64,000 nucleotides of DNA from Roseomonas sp. (GCA_020249505.1 JADCFN010000012.1:44083-108082); one strand, 5' to 3'. Counted from the stretch's first letter, positions 1-8,508 are shown. Numbers and translations are program-made. The notes: a model not told the origin generated them from the sequence alone.

Positions 1-539
1 TTCGCGCCTATCGCCGGCTGGATGGGCCGGGCGCCTATGTCGCGCCGCCGCCTGGCTTGGAAAACGCGCCAGCGAATGGCGGGCTTGAGAGCCTGGCCGT
101 GCTGCCAGATGGCCGGCTTTTCGCCATTGCCGAGACCTTTGCCCCGCCTGACCGCCCTGAATTGCGCCATGCTTGGCTTGGTGCGCCGGGGCGCTGGGTG
201 CCGCTTTACTGGCAGCCCGCACCTGGCTTTCACCCAACCGATGCGGCGATCCTGCCCGATGGCCGCGCGCTGGTTCTTGAACGACGCTTCAGCCTATTGG
301 GCGGTTTTGCTGCCCGGCTGGTGCTGACCGCGCCCGCTGCGTTGCCCTCAGCACGCGAAGGCGCGGTGCTGCGTGGCGAGGCAATCCTGATGCTGGATGA
401 CGCGCCCTTGCCTGCCGAGAATTGGGAAGCCGTGGCGGTGACGCGCTTTGGGGATCAGACGCTGGTCGCGCTGATATCGGATGACAATGAAAGCCTCTTG
501 CAGCGGAGCCTTTTGCTGCTGTTTGCGTGGCGCGGGTGA
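1..539 (+). CDS. Esterase-like phytase-family protein, 3' part
   Basis: The frame is open from the first complete codon (base 3) to the TGA at 537, so the gene starts before the window; 178 residues are visible. Near residue 24 it reads GLESLAVLPDGRLFAIAE, the pattern of the 'esterase-like activity of phytase' domain, in which blade-like repeats carry a PDG turn; a second PDGRALVLERRF copy follows about 60 residues later. Members are usually exported beta-propeller-like proteins of unknown substrate. The export signal would lie in the missing N-terminus. No downstream partner on this strand is intact. Family assignment is by motif only, and the true substrate is unknown. Confidence 0.6.
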   Translation, partial: RAYRRLDGPGAYVAPPPGLENAPANGGLESLAVLPDGRLFAIAETFAPPDRPELRHAWLGAPGRWVPLYWQPAPGFHPTDAAILPDGRALVLERRFSLLGGFAARLVLTAPAALPSAREGAVLRGEAILMLDDAPLPAENWEAVAVTRFGDQTLVALISDDNESLLQRSLLLLFAWRG

Positions 540-578
540 GGCGTATGATCGGCGCAGTCGAAAGACCCTGGCGCCTCA

Positions 579-677
579 GGGTTGAATAATGCCACGCTGC
601 CGGGGCAGGGCCTTGCAGGGGAGAGCGATATGCCAAGCCTGACCCGGCGCGCATTTGGTTTGGCTGGCATGGGGGCG
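579..677 (+). repeat. Cassette end L, copy A (leader plus Tat signal start)
   Basis: This stretch matches, in inverted position, the leader and first 16 codons of the WD40-like gene whose start lies at 13137. From CTGCC at about 597 to GGGGGCG at 677 I count 75 identical bases of 81. Upstream similarity is weaker and runs back to GGGTTGA at 579-585, which in the other copy contains the stop codon of the prpF-like gene. The shared block includes the ribosome-binding-site region, the ATG and the twin-arginine codons. Confidence 0.8.
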
Positions 678-746
678 GCGGTCCCAGCCGCATGCCCGGC
701 ACGCACTGCCGCAATGGCGGAGCCGCCACCGGGATATAGACCGTAG
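630..746 (+). pseudogene. Decayed 5' fragment of a Tat-exported protein gene
   Basis: ATG at 630 opens a 38-codon frame beginning MPSLTRRAFGLAGMGA and stopping at TAG 744. The first 16 residues are nearly those of the WD40-like protein encoded on the minus strand from 13137 (MAGLTRRGFGLAGMGA), including the twin-arginine motif. After residue 16 the similarity ends and no mature domain follows. In the same frame past the TAG, about 40 more sense codons run to TAG at 864-866. This looks like the remains of a paralogue that lost its body. A short functional peptide cannot be excluded but I see nothing to support one. Confidence 0.65.
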
Positions 747-928
747 TTCGGCCTGAAGTTGCCTGCTGGGTACGGCAACGATCCTTTCAGGAATGGCAAT
801 TGCCCATGGCACCCGCGTAACGATTGGAAAGTCCGCCCGGCCATCTTTGCGCAATTGTTACTATAGATCACTGAGGGCGATTCAAAGTTTGTGGGCAGCT
901 TAGGCGGGCGCCTGGTCTGTTTTCTTCT
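747..928. other. Non-coding remnant region
   Basis: No convincing gene is seen here. The frame of the upstream fragment stays open past its stop codon until about 866 without recognisable similarity to the intact WD40-like gene. Base composition is visibly more A+T-rich than the flanks (for example around 845-870). It separates the fragment from the convergent Rap1a-type gene. Confidence 0.4.
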
Positions 929-1279
929 TCATCGTCTTGATGGGCAGGGGAAAGTCTCACGAAGCGCCGCGACGGTAAGCATTGCTGCATCTTCATGGCG
1001 GATTGCAGGATTTTGCTCAAGAAAGCTCACAACCACATCCACGGTTTGGTCTAAGGTGACGTTCGACGGGAGACAATACAGTCTATTGCGATCCCGGTCT
1101 CGAACTCCGAGGGTTTGCACGATAGTGAATAAGGCGCCGACGGCTTGCACGTAAGAAAGGCACGAAGTTCTCTCGTCATTCTCCGCTTTGCATCGCGCCA
1201 GTAATTCATTTCCGGTAAGCTTTTGGGCTGAAGCCGGAAAAGCCATAACTAGGCCAATCAGCAAGACTGCCGATCTCAT
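929..1279 (-). CDS. Rap1a/Tai-type small secreted protein
   Basis: A protein of 116 residues with a cleavable signal peptide (residues 1-19, ending PASAQ) and a small mature domain. The mature part starts LTGNELLARC and carries four cysteines (about 30, 40, 69, 112) plus the ending RETFPC. This pattern (GN-LL--C, then C--Y, then a Cys-Pro, then AL---FPC) matches the Rap1a/Tai family, named for immunity proteins against type VI amidase effectors; many alphaproteobacterial members have no known partner. The ATG at 1279 was chosen because the signal peptide starts there; the frame stays open upstream but reads as non-protein. No effector or type VI gene is nearby. It lies inside the cassette-like locus 579-1451. 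Confidence 0.7.
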   Translation of the reverse strand: MRSAVLLIGLVMAFPASAQKLTGNELLARCKAENDERTSCLSYVQAVGALFTIVQTLGVRDRDRNRLYCLPSNVTLDQTVDVVVSFLEQNPAIRHEDAAMLTVAALRETFPCPSRR

Positions 1280-1373
1280 GAGCCTAACTCCAAAGCCTCG
1301 ATGCAGACTAAGCGTTTTGAAGCACTCGGAGCAAGCGGGATTGTAGTAGAAGCCTGCGATCGCCCGAAACGCG

Positions 1374-1451
1374 AAAACCCCCTCAACCCCGACACACCCC
1401 ACAAGGGCCAAGCGTCCCCGCTTGGCCCAACGCACCCTACCCCGGCCGCTT
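1374..1451 (-). repeat. Cassette end R, copy A (terminator-like repeat)
   Basis: Read on the minus strand this 78 bp block aligns with 11832-11909 on the plus strand at about 69 of 78 positions by hand. It starts AAGCGGCCGGG, includes a GGGCCAAGCG / CGCTTGGCCC hairpin, and ends in a G+T-rich run. Its first bases are the last codons and the stop codon of rne, so the repeat reaches into the coding region. Confidence 0.8.
1405..1428 (-). terminator. Hairpin downstream of rne
   Basis: Stem GGGCCAAGCG (1405-1414) pairs with CGCTTGGCCC (1419-1428), a perfect 10 bp stem. On the minus strand the loop is GGGA, a GNRA tetraloop. It begins 9 bases after the rne stop. The run after it (CTTGTGGGG) is poor in T, so termination may be weak or factor-dependent. 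Confidence 0.6.
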
Positions 1452-4196
1452 CCACCAGCCCTGCCGCTTGGGCCGCGCCACCTCAGCGCCATCACCCAGC
1501 ACCACCGGCTGAATCGCCGGCCCAATCACCGGCTCCGCCTTTTCCGGCTGAGGTGCCGGGGCAGGTTCAGCGGCCACGGGCACAGGTACAGGTTCCGGCG
1601 CTGGCGGTTCAACGGGCGCCGGCGCTTCCGCGACCGGCACCGCTTCCGTCACCACAGGTGCCGCCTCAGCCACCGGGGCCGCTTCCGCCACAGGCTCCGG
1701 CGCGGGGGCTGCGGGCGCAATGCGCCGCGCGGTCGCGGCAGCGCGTTCCGCCGCTTCCTCGGCTGCGGCCATGGCAGCAAAGACATCATCAATTTGCCCG
1801 GCAAAGGGGTCTGCCGGGGTCGGGCCCACATAGCGCGGCGCGGGGGCATCTTCGGCCATTTCCGGCGCGGCGTCCTCAGTGCGGCGCTCACGCGGGCCAT
1901 CCTCACGCCGACGGCGCCCACCACGGCGGCCACGACGACGCGGACGATCCTCACCCTCGGCGGCGCCTTCAGCGGCCTGGCCCTCACCCTCGGAGGCTTG
2001 GGCTTCGCCTTCCGGCGCTTCGCCCGCTTCTGCTGCGGCCTCAGCACCTTCTTCGCCCTCGCCATCACCCTCGGCACCCGCTTCACCACCCTGCGGCCCA
2101 CCCTCACGCCGGCCACCACGGCGGCGACGGCGGCGGCGGCGGCGGCGCTCACCTTCCTCGGCGGTTTCCTCACGCGCCTCTGCGCGCGGGCTATCGGCTT
2201 CCTCTTCCTCGGCCTCGGGCGCAATATCCTCAACCTCGGGCGCGTAATCCATGCGCAAGGCAGAAGGCGCAGAGGCAATCGCCATAGGTTCAGCCGCGCG
2301 CAGGCGTTCAATGCGCAGCGCCGGCCCCATCAGCTTTTCATCGGGCTGGAGGAAAACACTCATGCCGAAACGCGCTTCAATCTCAGAAAGCCGGTCGCGC
2401 TTGCGGTTCAGCAGCCACAGCGCAACTTCGCTCGCGACATGCACACTGATTTCGGCGGCGCGGCGCTTCGCACCTTCTTCTTCAATCGCGCGCAGCACCT
2501 GCAGCGCGCTGCTTTCCACCCCACGGATCGTGCCACGGCCCAGGCAATGCGGGCAGGTGATGAAGGTCTGTTCCGCGATGGAAGGGCGCAGGCGCTGGCG
2601 GCTCATTTCCAGCAGGCCGAAATGGCTGATGCGGCCCACCTGAATCCGCGCCCGGTCGTGGCGGAGTGATTCCTTCAGCCGCCTTTCCACCATGGCGTTG
2701 TTGCGGTTTGATTCCATATCAATGAAATCGATCACAATCAGCCCAGCCAGATCCCGCAGGCGCAATTGGCGCGCGATTTCATCCGCCGCTTCCATATTCG
2801 TGCGCAAGGCCGTGTCTTCGATGTGCCTGTCACGCGTGGCGCGGCCGGAATTTACGTCAATCGCGACCAGCGCTTCGGTCTGATTGATCACGATGTAACC
2901 ACCAGACCGCAGCTGCACCACCGGCGAATGCATCGCATCCAATTGCTGGTCCACGTGATGGCGCGCGAAAAGCGGTACAGCTTCGCGGTGCAGCCGCACC
3001 TTATTCGCGTGCGATGGCATCAGCATGCGCATGAATTCGCGCGCCTGCTGGAAGGCACCATCGCCTTCCACCATCACCTCATCAATATCGCGGCCATAAA
3101 CATCGCGGATGGATCGCTTGATCAGATCCGCTTCCTCATAAATCAGGGCAGGCGCCGTGGAAGCCAGCGTCCTTTCGCGGATACCGTCCCAAAGCCGCAG
3201 CAGATATTCGCAATCGCGCTGAATTTCGGGCTTTGGCCGTTGCGCGCCGGCGGTGCGCACAATCAGCGACATGCCCTGGGGCAATTGCAGATCATCCATC
3301 ACTTCACGGAGCCGCTTGCGATCGGCAGCCGAGGTGATCTTGCGCGAAACCCCGCCCCCGCGCGGGGAATTCGGCATCAGGACAGAAAAGCGCCCGGCAA
3401 GCGACATATAGGTTGTCAGTGCCGCACCCTTGCCGCCGCGTTCTTCCTTCACAACCTGCACCAGTATGATCTGGCGGCGGCGGATCACTTCCTGGATTTT
3501 GTAATGGCGCATGAAGCGCGGCGGGATACGGCGTTCGCGGCGTTCTTCTTCCGTCTCGGCCGGGCCTTCGCCACCAATGGTCTCGGGCGGGGCTTGGTCT
3601 TCGGCGGGCAATTCCTCAACGCGGCCAAGATCGGCGGCTTCGGCCGCTTCCTCGCCTGGCGCTTCTGGCGCGGCGCTCAGGCTTTCGCTTTCAATCGCGA
3701 GTGGCTGCGCGGCAGCAGGGGCTTCGGGCTCCAGCGCATCTTGCGCAACCGCTTCAGCGTCAGACGCGGCTTCGCCATTGGGTTCTGAAGCAGGGGCTTC
3801 GCCAGCCGCATCTTCCCCCGGCTGCCAGGCTTCATTGCTTTCGCCATTCCAGGCGGCGCGGTCCATGGCACTTTCCGGCGGCAGGTCGGCATCATCCTCC
3901 GCACGGGCTTCTTCTTCCTGCATTTCAAGCAGGCGCTGACGGTCCGCCACGGGGATCTGGTAGTAATCTGGGTGGATCTCGCCAAAGGCCAGGAAGCCAT
4001 GGCGATTGCCGCCATACTCCACAAAGGCCGCTTGCAGGCTGGGTTCCACCCGCACCACTTTGGCGAGGTAGATATTGCCCTTCAGGGCGCGGCGTTGCGC
4101 CGTTTCAAGATCAAATTCGTCGAGGCGATTGCCATCCATCACCACTACCCGGGTTTCCTCGGGGTGGGAGGCATCGATCAGCATACGCTTGGTCAT
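1437..4196 (-). CDS. rne: Ribonuclease E
   Basis: Endoribonuclease E, 919 residues, initiating mRNA decay and processing rRNA. The frame extends upstream, but the family start MTKRMLIDASHPEETRV fixes the ATG at 4196. An S1 domain begins near residue 35 and is interrupted by an acidic, Ala/Glu/Pro-rich insert (about 92-222) before resuming at HYKIQEVI. The catalytic aspartates lie in AIDVNSGR (D447) and DFIDMESNRNN (about 490-493). The zinc-link is CPHCLGRG (C548, C551). After about residue 660 the tail is disordered: Glu-rich, then Arg-rich blocks (RRRRRRRRRRGG), then Ala/Pro/Val repeats, the usual scaffold for RNA and degradosome partners. The last codons (KRPG-stop) lie in the repeat at 1374-1451. 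Confidence 0.95.
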   Translation of the reverse strand: MTKRMLIDASHPEETRVVVMDGNRLDEFDLETAQRRALKGNIYLAKVVRVEPSLQAAFVEYGGNRHGFLAFGEIHPDYYQIPVADRQRLLEMQEEEARAEDDADLPPESAMDRAAWNGESNEAWQPGEDAAGEAPASEPNGEAASDAEAVAQDALEPEAPAAAQPLAIESESLSAAPEAPGEEAAEAADLGRVEELPAEDQAPPETIGGEGPAETEEERRERRIPPRFMRHYKIQEVIRRRQIILVQVVKEERGGKGAALTTYMSLAGRFSVLMPNSPRGGGVSRKITSAADRKRLREVMDDLQLPQGMSLIVRTAGAQRPKPEIQRDCEYLLRLWDGIRERTLASTAPALIYEEADLIKRSIRDVYGRDIDEVMVEGDGAFQQAREFMRMLMPSHANKVRLHREAVPLFARHHVDQQLDAMHSPVVQLRSGGYIVINQTEALVAIDVNSGRATRDRHIEDTALRTNMEAADEIARQLRLRDLAGLIVIDFIDMESNRNNAMVERRLKESLRHDRARIQVGRISHFGLLEMSRQRLRPSIAEQTFITCPHCLGRGTIRGVESSALQVLRAIEEEGAKRRAAEISVHVASEVALWLLNRKRDRLSEIEARFGMSVFLQPDEKLMGPALRIERLRAAEPMAIASAPSALRMDYAPEVEDIAPEAEEEEADSPRAEAREETAEEGERRRRRRRRRRGGRREGGPQGGEAGAEGDGEGEEGAEAAAEAGEAPEGEAQASEGEGQAAEGAAEGEDRPRRRGRRGGRRRREDGPRERRTEDAAPEMAEDAPAPRYVGPTPADPFAGQIDDVFAAMAAAEEAAERAAATARRIAPAAPAPEPVAEAAPVAEAAPVVTEAVPVAEAPAPVEPPAPEPVPVPVAAEPAPAPQPEKAEPVIGPAIQPVVLGDGAEVARPKRQGWWKRPG

Positions 4197-4692
4197 GGGG
4201 TGAAGTCTCCGCGCCGGGGCTGAGCCGCGGGCGCAAATCTGTGGCAAGGCCCGAACAAGGATCACAAAGCGGCGTGGCGTGCTGTGGCATGCGACGGCGA
4301 AGACCTTCTTCGGTGGGACCGGCGCCAAAGCGGCGCAGCGGCCCCAGGGTGGGCGCACCTGGATCCTGCCCCGGGAACCCTTGGACCACGAAGGTCACAG
4401 GCGCAGGCGGGACGGCGGGCGCGACGGGGGCCATGGCCATAAGGGCCGGACTTTCGCGCGCCTCGGGCCGCGCTGGCGAGAAGGAAGGGCTGTCCCCCGG
4501 CGAAACCGCAAGCCCGGCGCCAAAGGCGCGGACCCGGAGGCCGGGGAGCTGAACATCGAGGGCCGCGCTGCCCCAGGGGGCTTCATGCGCCAGGCGATGC
4601 CGCCGGAATTCTCGCCCGCAGCGGATGCCGCCGGGGCAGGGCACCTTAATGCCTGCCCGCAGGCACCACAAGGGTTATATGGAGCGCTTCGG
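4197..4692. other. Long divergent intergenic region between rne and the amidase
   Basis: About 500 bases without a supportable gene. Long open frames cross it on both strands, but they are high-GC artefacts with no domain. It must hold both promoters. rne leaders are long and autoregulatory in several bacteria, so a long 5' UTR is plausible here. Near the amidase end lies a perfect dyad at 4650-4665 (TGCCTGC-CC-GCAGGCA), followed by TTATAT at 4675-4680. Confidence 0.5.
4650..4665. promoter_or_regulatory. Perfect dyad, possible operator or hairpin
   Basis: TGCCTGC and GCAGGCA are separated by CC, a perfect 7+2+7 inverted repeat. It sits 28 bases before the amidase start and just upstream of a TTATAT that could be a -10 element. 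No regulator is evident in the window. It could equally be part of the rne leader on the other strand. Confidence 0.3.
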
Positions 4693-5847
4693 ATGACAGC
4701 ACCGGCCCTGCCCGGTAAGAAGACTGACATGGGCATAGGGCGCCGGCATTTCCTGGGCTTGGGCGGGGCTGTTTTTGGCGGCGCCCCATCGGCCATGGCC
4801 GCATCCGTGGGCGCGGCGAGCCTGACCACCGAAGGCCGCGCGGCGCGGCTTGCCCTGGCACTGGAAGGCCCGCTTTCCTGGGAATGGCGTGCACTGGCTG
4901 AGCCGCCTCGCCTTGTGCTTTCCCTGCCCGGTGTCACCTGGCAGGGTCCTTCGCGGCTTGGCTCGGCAGGGCCCATTGCCAGCGCGGTATTCGATGCCGA
5001 AGCCAAGGCCTTGCGCCTGAATCTGGCGCGCCCCGCCCTGCCGCGGCGCCTGCCCGGTCCGGCCGGGCGCTTGGTGGTCGAAATCGCCCCCGCGAGCACC
5101 GAAGCCTTCGCTGCCGCTTCGCGCCGCGATATGCCGCTTTCACAAGGCAGCGCCCCCGCCTTGCCGCTGGTGGTGATAGACCCCGGCCATGGCGGCTATG
5201 ACCCCGGCGCTATTGGCCGGCGCGGCACGGAAGAAAAGCGCCTGACGCTGGCCGCCGCCCAGGCCCTTCGCCGCAAATTGCAAGAAGGCGGCAAATGCCG
5301 CGTGGCCATGACGCGGGAGCTTGATGAATTCATCTCCCTCGCGGATCGCGTTGCCTTCGCCCGGACGCGCGATGCCGCGCTGTTGATATCGCTCCATGCC
5401 GATTCAGCGCCGGGGGCCAAGGGGGCCAGCGTCTACACCCTGGCCGAGACCGCGAGTGACCCTTTCGCCGCAGCCCTCGCGCAGCGCGAAAACAACGCCG
5501 ATTTGGCGGGTGGCCTTAGCCTGCCTTCTGTCCCGCCCGAAGTGCAGGCGATATTGCTGAGCCTGATGCGCCAGGAAACCCTTGGCGATTCTGCCCGCTT
5601 CGCGCGGGTGGCAGTGCGCGAATTGACCCGCGCCGTGTCTGTTCTGCACAAACCCCGGCGCGAAGCGGGCTTCATCGTGTTGAAGGCGCCGGAAGTGCCC
5701 TCCGTGCTGGTGGAAATGGGCTTTTTATCAGACCCGGAAGATGAAGCCGCGCTCCGCAAGCCCGAACACCGCGCGCTGATCGCGACAAGCCTGGCCCGGG
5801 CGGTGGAAACCTGGCTCGCTACCGCGCCACGCCCCGCGCCCGGCTAA
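4693..5847 (+). CDS. N-acetylmuramoyl-L-alanine amidase (Amidase_3 with AMIN domain)
   Basis: Exported zinc amidase, 384 residues, that cuts the stem peptide from peptidoglycan during septum splitting. The N-terminus has a twin-arginine motif (GRRHFLGLGG, about 15-24), fitting the Tat export of AmiA/AmiC. An AMIN domain (about 40-140) precedes the catalytic domain. Zinc ligands and catalytic residues lie in IDPGHGGYDPG, in the EEKRLTL glutamate, in SLHADS and in SVLVEMGFLSD. ATG 4693 has GGAG 8 bases upstream; an internal ATG at 4729 is possible but has a weaker ribosome site. The gene precedes mrcA by 57 bases. Confidence 0.9.
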   Translation: MTAPALPGKKTDMGIGRRHFLGLGGAVFGGAPSAMAASVGAASLTTEGRAARLALALEGPLSWEWRALAEPPRLVLSLPGVTWQGPSRLGSAGPIASAVFDAEAKALRLNLARPALPRRLPGPAGRLVVEIAPASTEAFAAASRRDMPLSQGSAPALPLVVIDPGHGGYDPGAIGRRGTEEKRLTLAAAQALRRKLQEGGKCRVAMTRELDEFISLADRVAFARTRDAALLISLHADSAPGAKGASVYTLAETASDPFAAALAQRENNADLAGGLSLPSVPPEVQAILLSLMRQETLGDSARFARVAVRELTRAVSVLHKPRREAGFIVLKAPEVPSVLVEMGFLSDPEDEAALRKPEHRALIATSLARAVETWLATAPRPAPG

Positions 5848-5904
5848 AAAAACACTGGGTGACGCTGTCGCGCTTTCCGGTGGGAAAGTGTATCAAGCGC
5901 CATC

Positions 5905-8499
5905 ATGTCTTCCCCCGAATTGCGCGCCGATTCACCGCTTGACCCAGAGCGTGCTGCCTCTGGCGCGGAGGCGCCGCGTGCCGAGCCGCCGCCCAAGAAG
6001 AAACGCGAAAAACGCCCCAAGCACCGCCGGCGCTTCGGCTTGTTTCGCTGGCTATTCAGCCTGGCTGCGGCGGTTCTGCTGGCCGGTGGTATCGCGGCCT
6101 ATGGCGCCTATCATCACTTCGCGCAGGATTTGCCGGATTACGGCTGGCTCGCGGAATATGAACCCCCGCAAATGAGCCGAGTCTATGCCGCCGATAGCCG
6201 GCTGATGGCCGAATTGGCGCAGGAACGGCGCATCTTTGTCCCGATCGAAGCCATCCCGCAGCGCGTCCAGCAAGCCTTCATCTCGGCCGAGGACCAGCGC
6301 TTCCGCGAACATACCGGCATTGACCCCTTGGGCATTCTGCGCGCCGTGATCCAGGCCGCCGAGCAATATGGCAGCGGCCGACGCATGAGTGGTGCTTCCA
6401 CCATCACCCAGCAGGTGGCGAAAAACATGCTGGTCGGCGCTGACCGTTCTTTCACCCGCAAGGCGCGGGAGGCGATCTTGGCAATGCGCATCGAAAAGGC
6501 GCTGAGCAAGGATCGCATCCTTGAATTGTATTTGAACGAGATTTTTCTTGGCCAGCAGGCTTATGGCGTGGCTGCCGCCGCGCAGGTCTATTTCAACAAG
6601 AGCCTCGATGAATTGAATGTCGCGGATGTCGCTTACCTCGCCGCGCTGCCCAAGGCACCGAATAATTATCACCCCATCCGCCGCGCCGATGCTGCCAAGG
6701 CCAGGCGCGATTGGGTGATTGAACGCATGCTGGAAGACCGCGCAATCACCGCGGAAGAAGCCCGCGCGGCGCGTGCCGAACCACTGCTGGCGCGGCCCAT
6801 GCGCCGGCAGGATCAATTGCAAGTCGGCCAGCATTTCACTGAAGAAGTGCGGCGCGAAATGATCCAGCGCTTCGGCGTGGAGCAAACCACCATGGGTGGC
6901 TTGGTGGCGCGCACCAGCCTTGACCCCACCATCCAGGCCGCTGCCGAACGTTCCTTGCGCGAAGGGCTGATGAGCTATGATCGCCGGCGTGGCGGTTGGC
7001 GTGGCCCGGTCGCGCGCATTTCGGCGAGCACGACGGAATGGATGCCGGCCCTTGCCGATACGCCGCGCCCGGCCGGGGCCTTGCCCGAATGGCGCCTGGC
7101 CGTGGTGCTGGAAGTCAGGCCGCAAGAAGCGCGGCTCGGCTGGCTGGAACGGCGCGACCCGCGCCGCCCGGCGGAACCGCAACAGGGTACGCTTTACCTG
7201 GAGGAATTGCGCCCCTGGGCGCGGCCCGTTTTGCCCGATGGCCGCCTGGGGGCCGAGCCGCGTCGCGTGCAGGATGTAGTGAATATCGGCGATGTCGTGA
7301 TGGTGGAAACCCTGCCGGCGGAAGCCGCGCAGCGCAATCGCCCCGCGCGGCCGGAACGCTTGACGCTCAAGCAAATTCCCTTGGCCGAAGGTGCGGTGGT
7401 GGCACTGGATCCGCAAACCGGGCGAGTCATGGCCATGGTCGGCGGCTGGGCGCTGGAAAAATCCTGGTTCAATCGCGCAACCCAGGCGCAGCGCCAGCCT
7501 GGGTCTTCCTTCAAGCCCTTTGTTTATATCGCGGCGCTGGAAAAAGGCATTCCACCCAATCAGGAAATCCCTGATGAGCCTGTGGAAATCATGACGCCGC
7601 AAGGGCTTTGGAAGCCGCAAAACTACAACGCCAATACCTATAATGGCTGGGTGACCATGCGCAGCGCCATGGAACGCAGCCTTAATCTGGTGACGGTGCG
7701 CCTTGCGGATCATGTCGGCATGGCTTCGGTTTCCGATGCAGCGCGCCGCTTTGGCGTGATTGACAATATGCCGCGCTATTTGGCGATGTCGCTTGGCGCT
7801 GGAGAGACAACCGTGCTCCGCATGGCCACAGCCTATGGCGCCTTTGCCAATGGCGGTTTTCGCTTGACCCCGACGCTGATTGATTCAGTGCAGGATAGGC
7901 GCGGGCGCGTGATTTGGCGCGCCGACCAGCGCGCCTGCGCCGCTTGCGCTTCCGGGCCGGAAGCCGGGCCGCCGCGCCTTGAAGCGGGTGAAAGGCAACG
8001 CGCGACCGACCCGATTTCGGCCTATCAGATGGTGAGTATTCTGGAAGGTGTGGTGCAGCGCGGCACCGCAGCCGGCACCATCGGGTCACGTCTTGGCCGG
8101 CCGGTGGCGGGCAAAACGGGCACCACGGATGATTTCAAGGATAATTGGTTCGTGGGCTTCACGCCCGATATCGTTGTTGCGGTTTGGATCGGCTTTGATG
8201 ATCCGCGCAGCCTTGGCAATAACGAAACCGGCGGCAGCAATGCCGCGCCGATTTTCCGCGAAGTGGTCGGTGCTGCGCTCACCGGCAGCCCGCCCGTGCC
8301 CTTCCGCCGACCCCCTGGCATTACGCTGATGCGCGTTGCGACTGGCACCGGCAGCATCATGGAACCCTTCCGCCCAGGTACGGAAAACAGCGCACAGCGT
8401 TGGCGCGATGAATTCATCACGGAACGCGCCGATGGTTCCGCGACACCGGGCTCACCAGGGGCGAACCGCCTCGACAGGGACCTCGGCGGGCTCTATTAG
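5905..8499 (+). CDS. mrcA: Penicillin-binding protein 1A (class A, bifunctional)
   Basis: Inner-membrane peptidoglycan glycosyltransferase/transpeptidase, 864 residues. A basic, Pro-rich cytoplasmic leader (1-44) precedes one membrane segment (about 48-70). The GT51 domain carries the catalytic glutamate in AFISAEDQRFREH (E129). A long insert with an OB-like region lies around 340-470. The transpeptidase has the active serine in GSSFKPF (S534), a second motif near SAMERSLN, and KTGTTDDFKDNW (K737). The ending GGLY is typical. It sits between the septal amidase and prfB, a neighbourhood seen in several alphaproteobacteria; the prfB start follows 9 bases after its stop. Confidence 0.95.
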   Translation: MSSPELRADSPLDPERAASGAEAPRAEPPPKKKREKRPKHRRRFGLFRWLFSLAAAVLLAGGIAAYGAYHHFAQDLPDYGWLAEYEPPQMSRVYAADSRLMAELAQERRIFVPIEAIPQRVQQAFISAEDQRFREHTGIDPLGILRAVIQAAEQYGSGRRMSGASTITQQVAKNMLVGADRSFTRKAREAILAMRIEKALSKDRILELYLNEIFLGQQAYGVAAAAQVYFNKSLDELNVADVAYLAALPKAPNNYHPIRRADAAKARRDWVIERMLEDRAITAEEARAARAEPLLARPMRRQDQLQVGQHFTEEVRREMIQRFGVEQTTMGGLVARTSLDPTIQAAAERSLREGLMSYDRRRGGWRGPVARISASTTEWMPALADTPRPAGALPEWRLAVVLEVRPQEARLGWLERRDPRRPAEPQQGTLYLEELRPWARPVLPDGRLGAEPRRVQDVVNIGDVVMVETLPAEAAQRNRPARPERLTLKQIPLAEGAVVALDPQTGRVMAMVGGWALEKSWFNRATQAQRQPGSSFKPFVYIAALEKGIPPNQEIPDEPVEIMTPQGLWKPQNYNANTYNGWVTMRSAMERSLNLVTVRLADHVGMASVSDAARRFGVIDNMPRYLAMSLGAGETTVLRMATAYGAFANGGFRLTPTLIDSVQDRRGRVIWRADQRACAACASGPEAGPPRLEAGERQRATDPISAYQMVSILEGVVQRGTAAGTIGSRLGRPVAGKTGTTDDFKDNWFVGFTPDIVVAVWIGFDDPRSLGNNETGGSNAAPIFREVVGAALTGSPPVPFRRPPGITLMRVATGTGSIMEPFRPGTENSAQRWRDEFITERADGSATPGSPGANRLDRDLGGLY

Positions 8500-8508
8500 C
8501 CACGCATC

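Noticed and set aside
1301..2669. Long plus-strand open frames opposite the 3' half of rne
   Set aside because: They are Arg/Pro/His-rich mirror images of the low-complexity RNase E tail, without ribosome site or domain.
4111..4671. Minus-strand open frame of 186 codons upstream of rne
   Set aside because: It overlaps the rne start out of frame, is Pro/Arg-rich with no recognisable motif, and fits GC-rich non-stop sequence.
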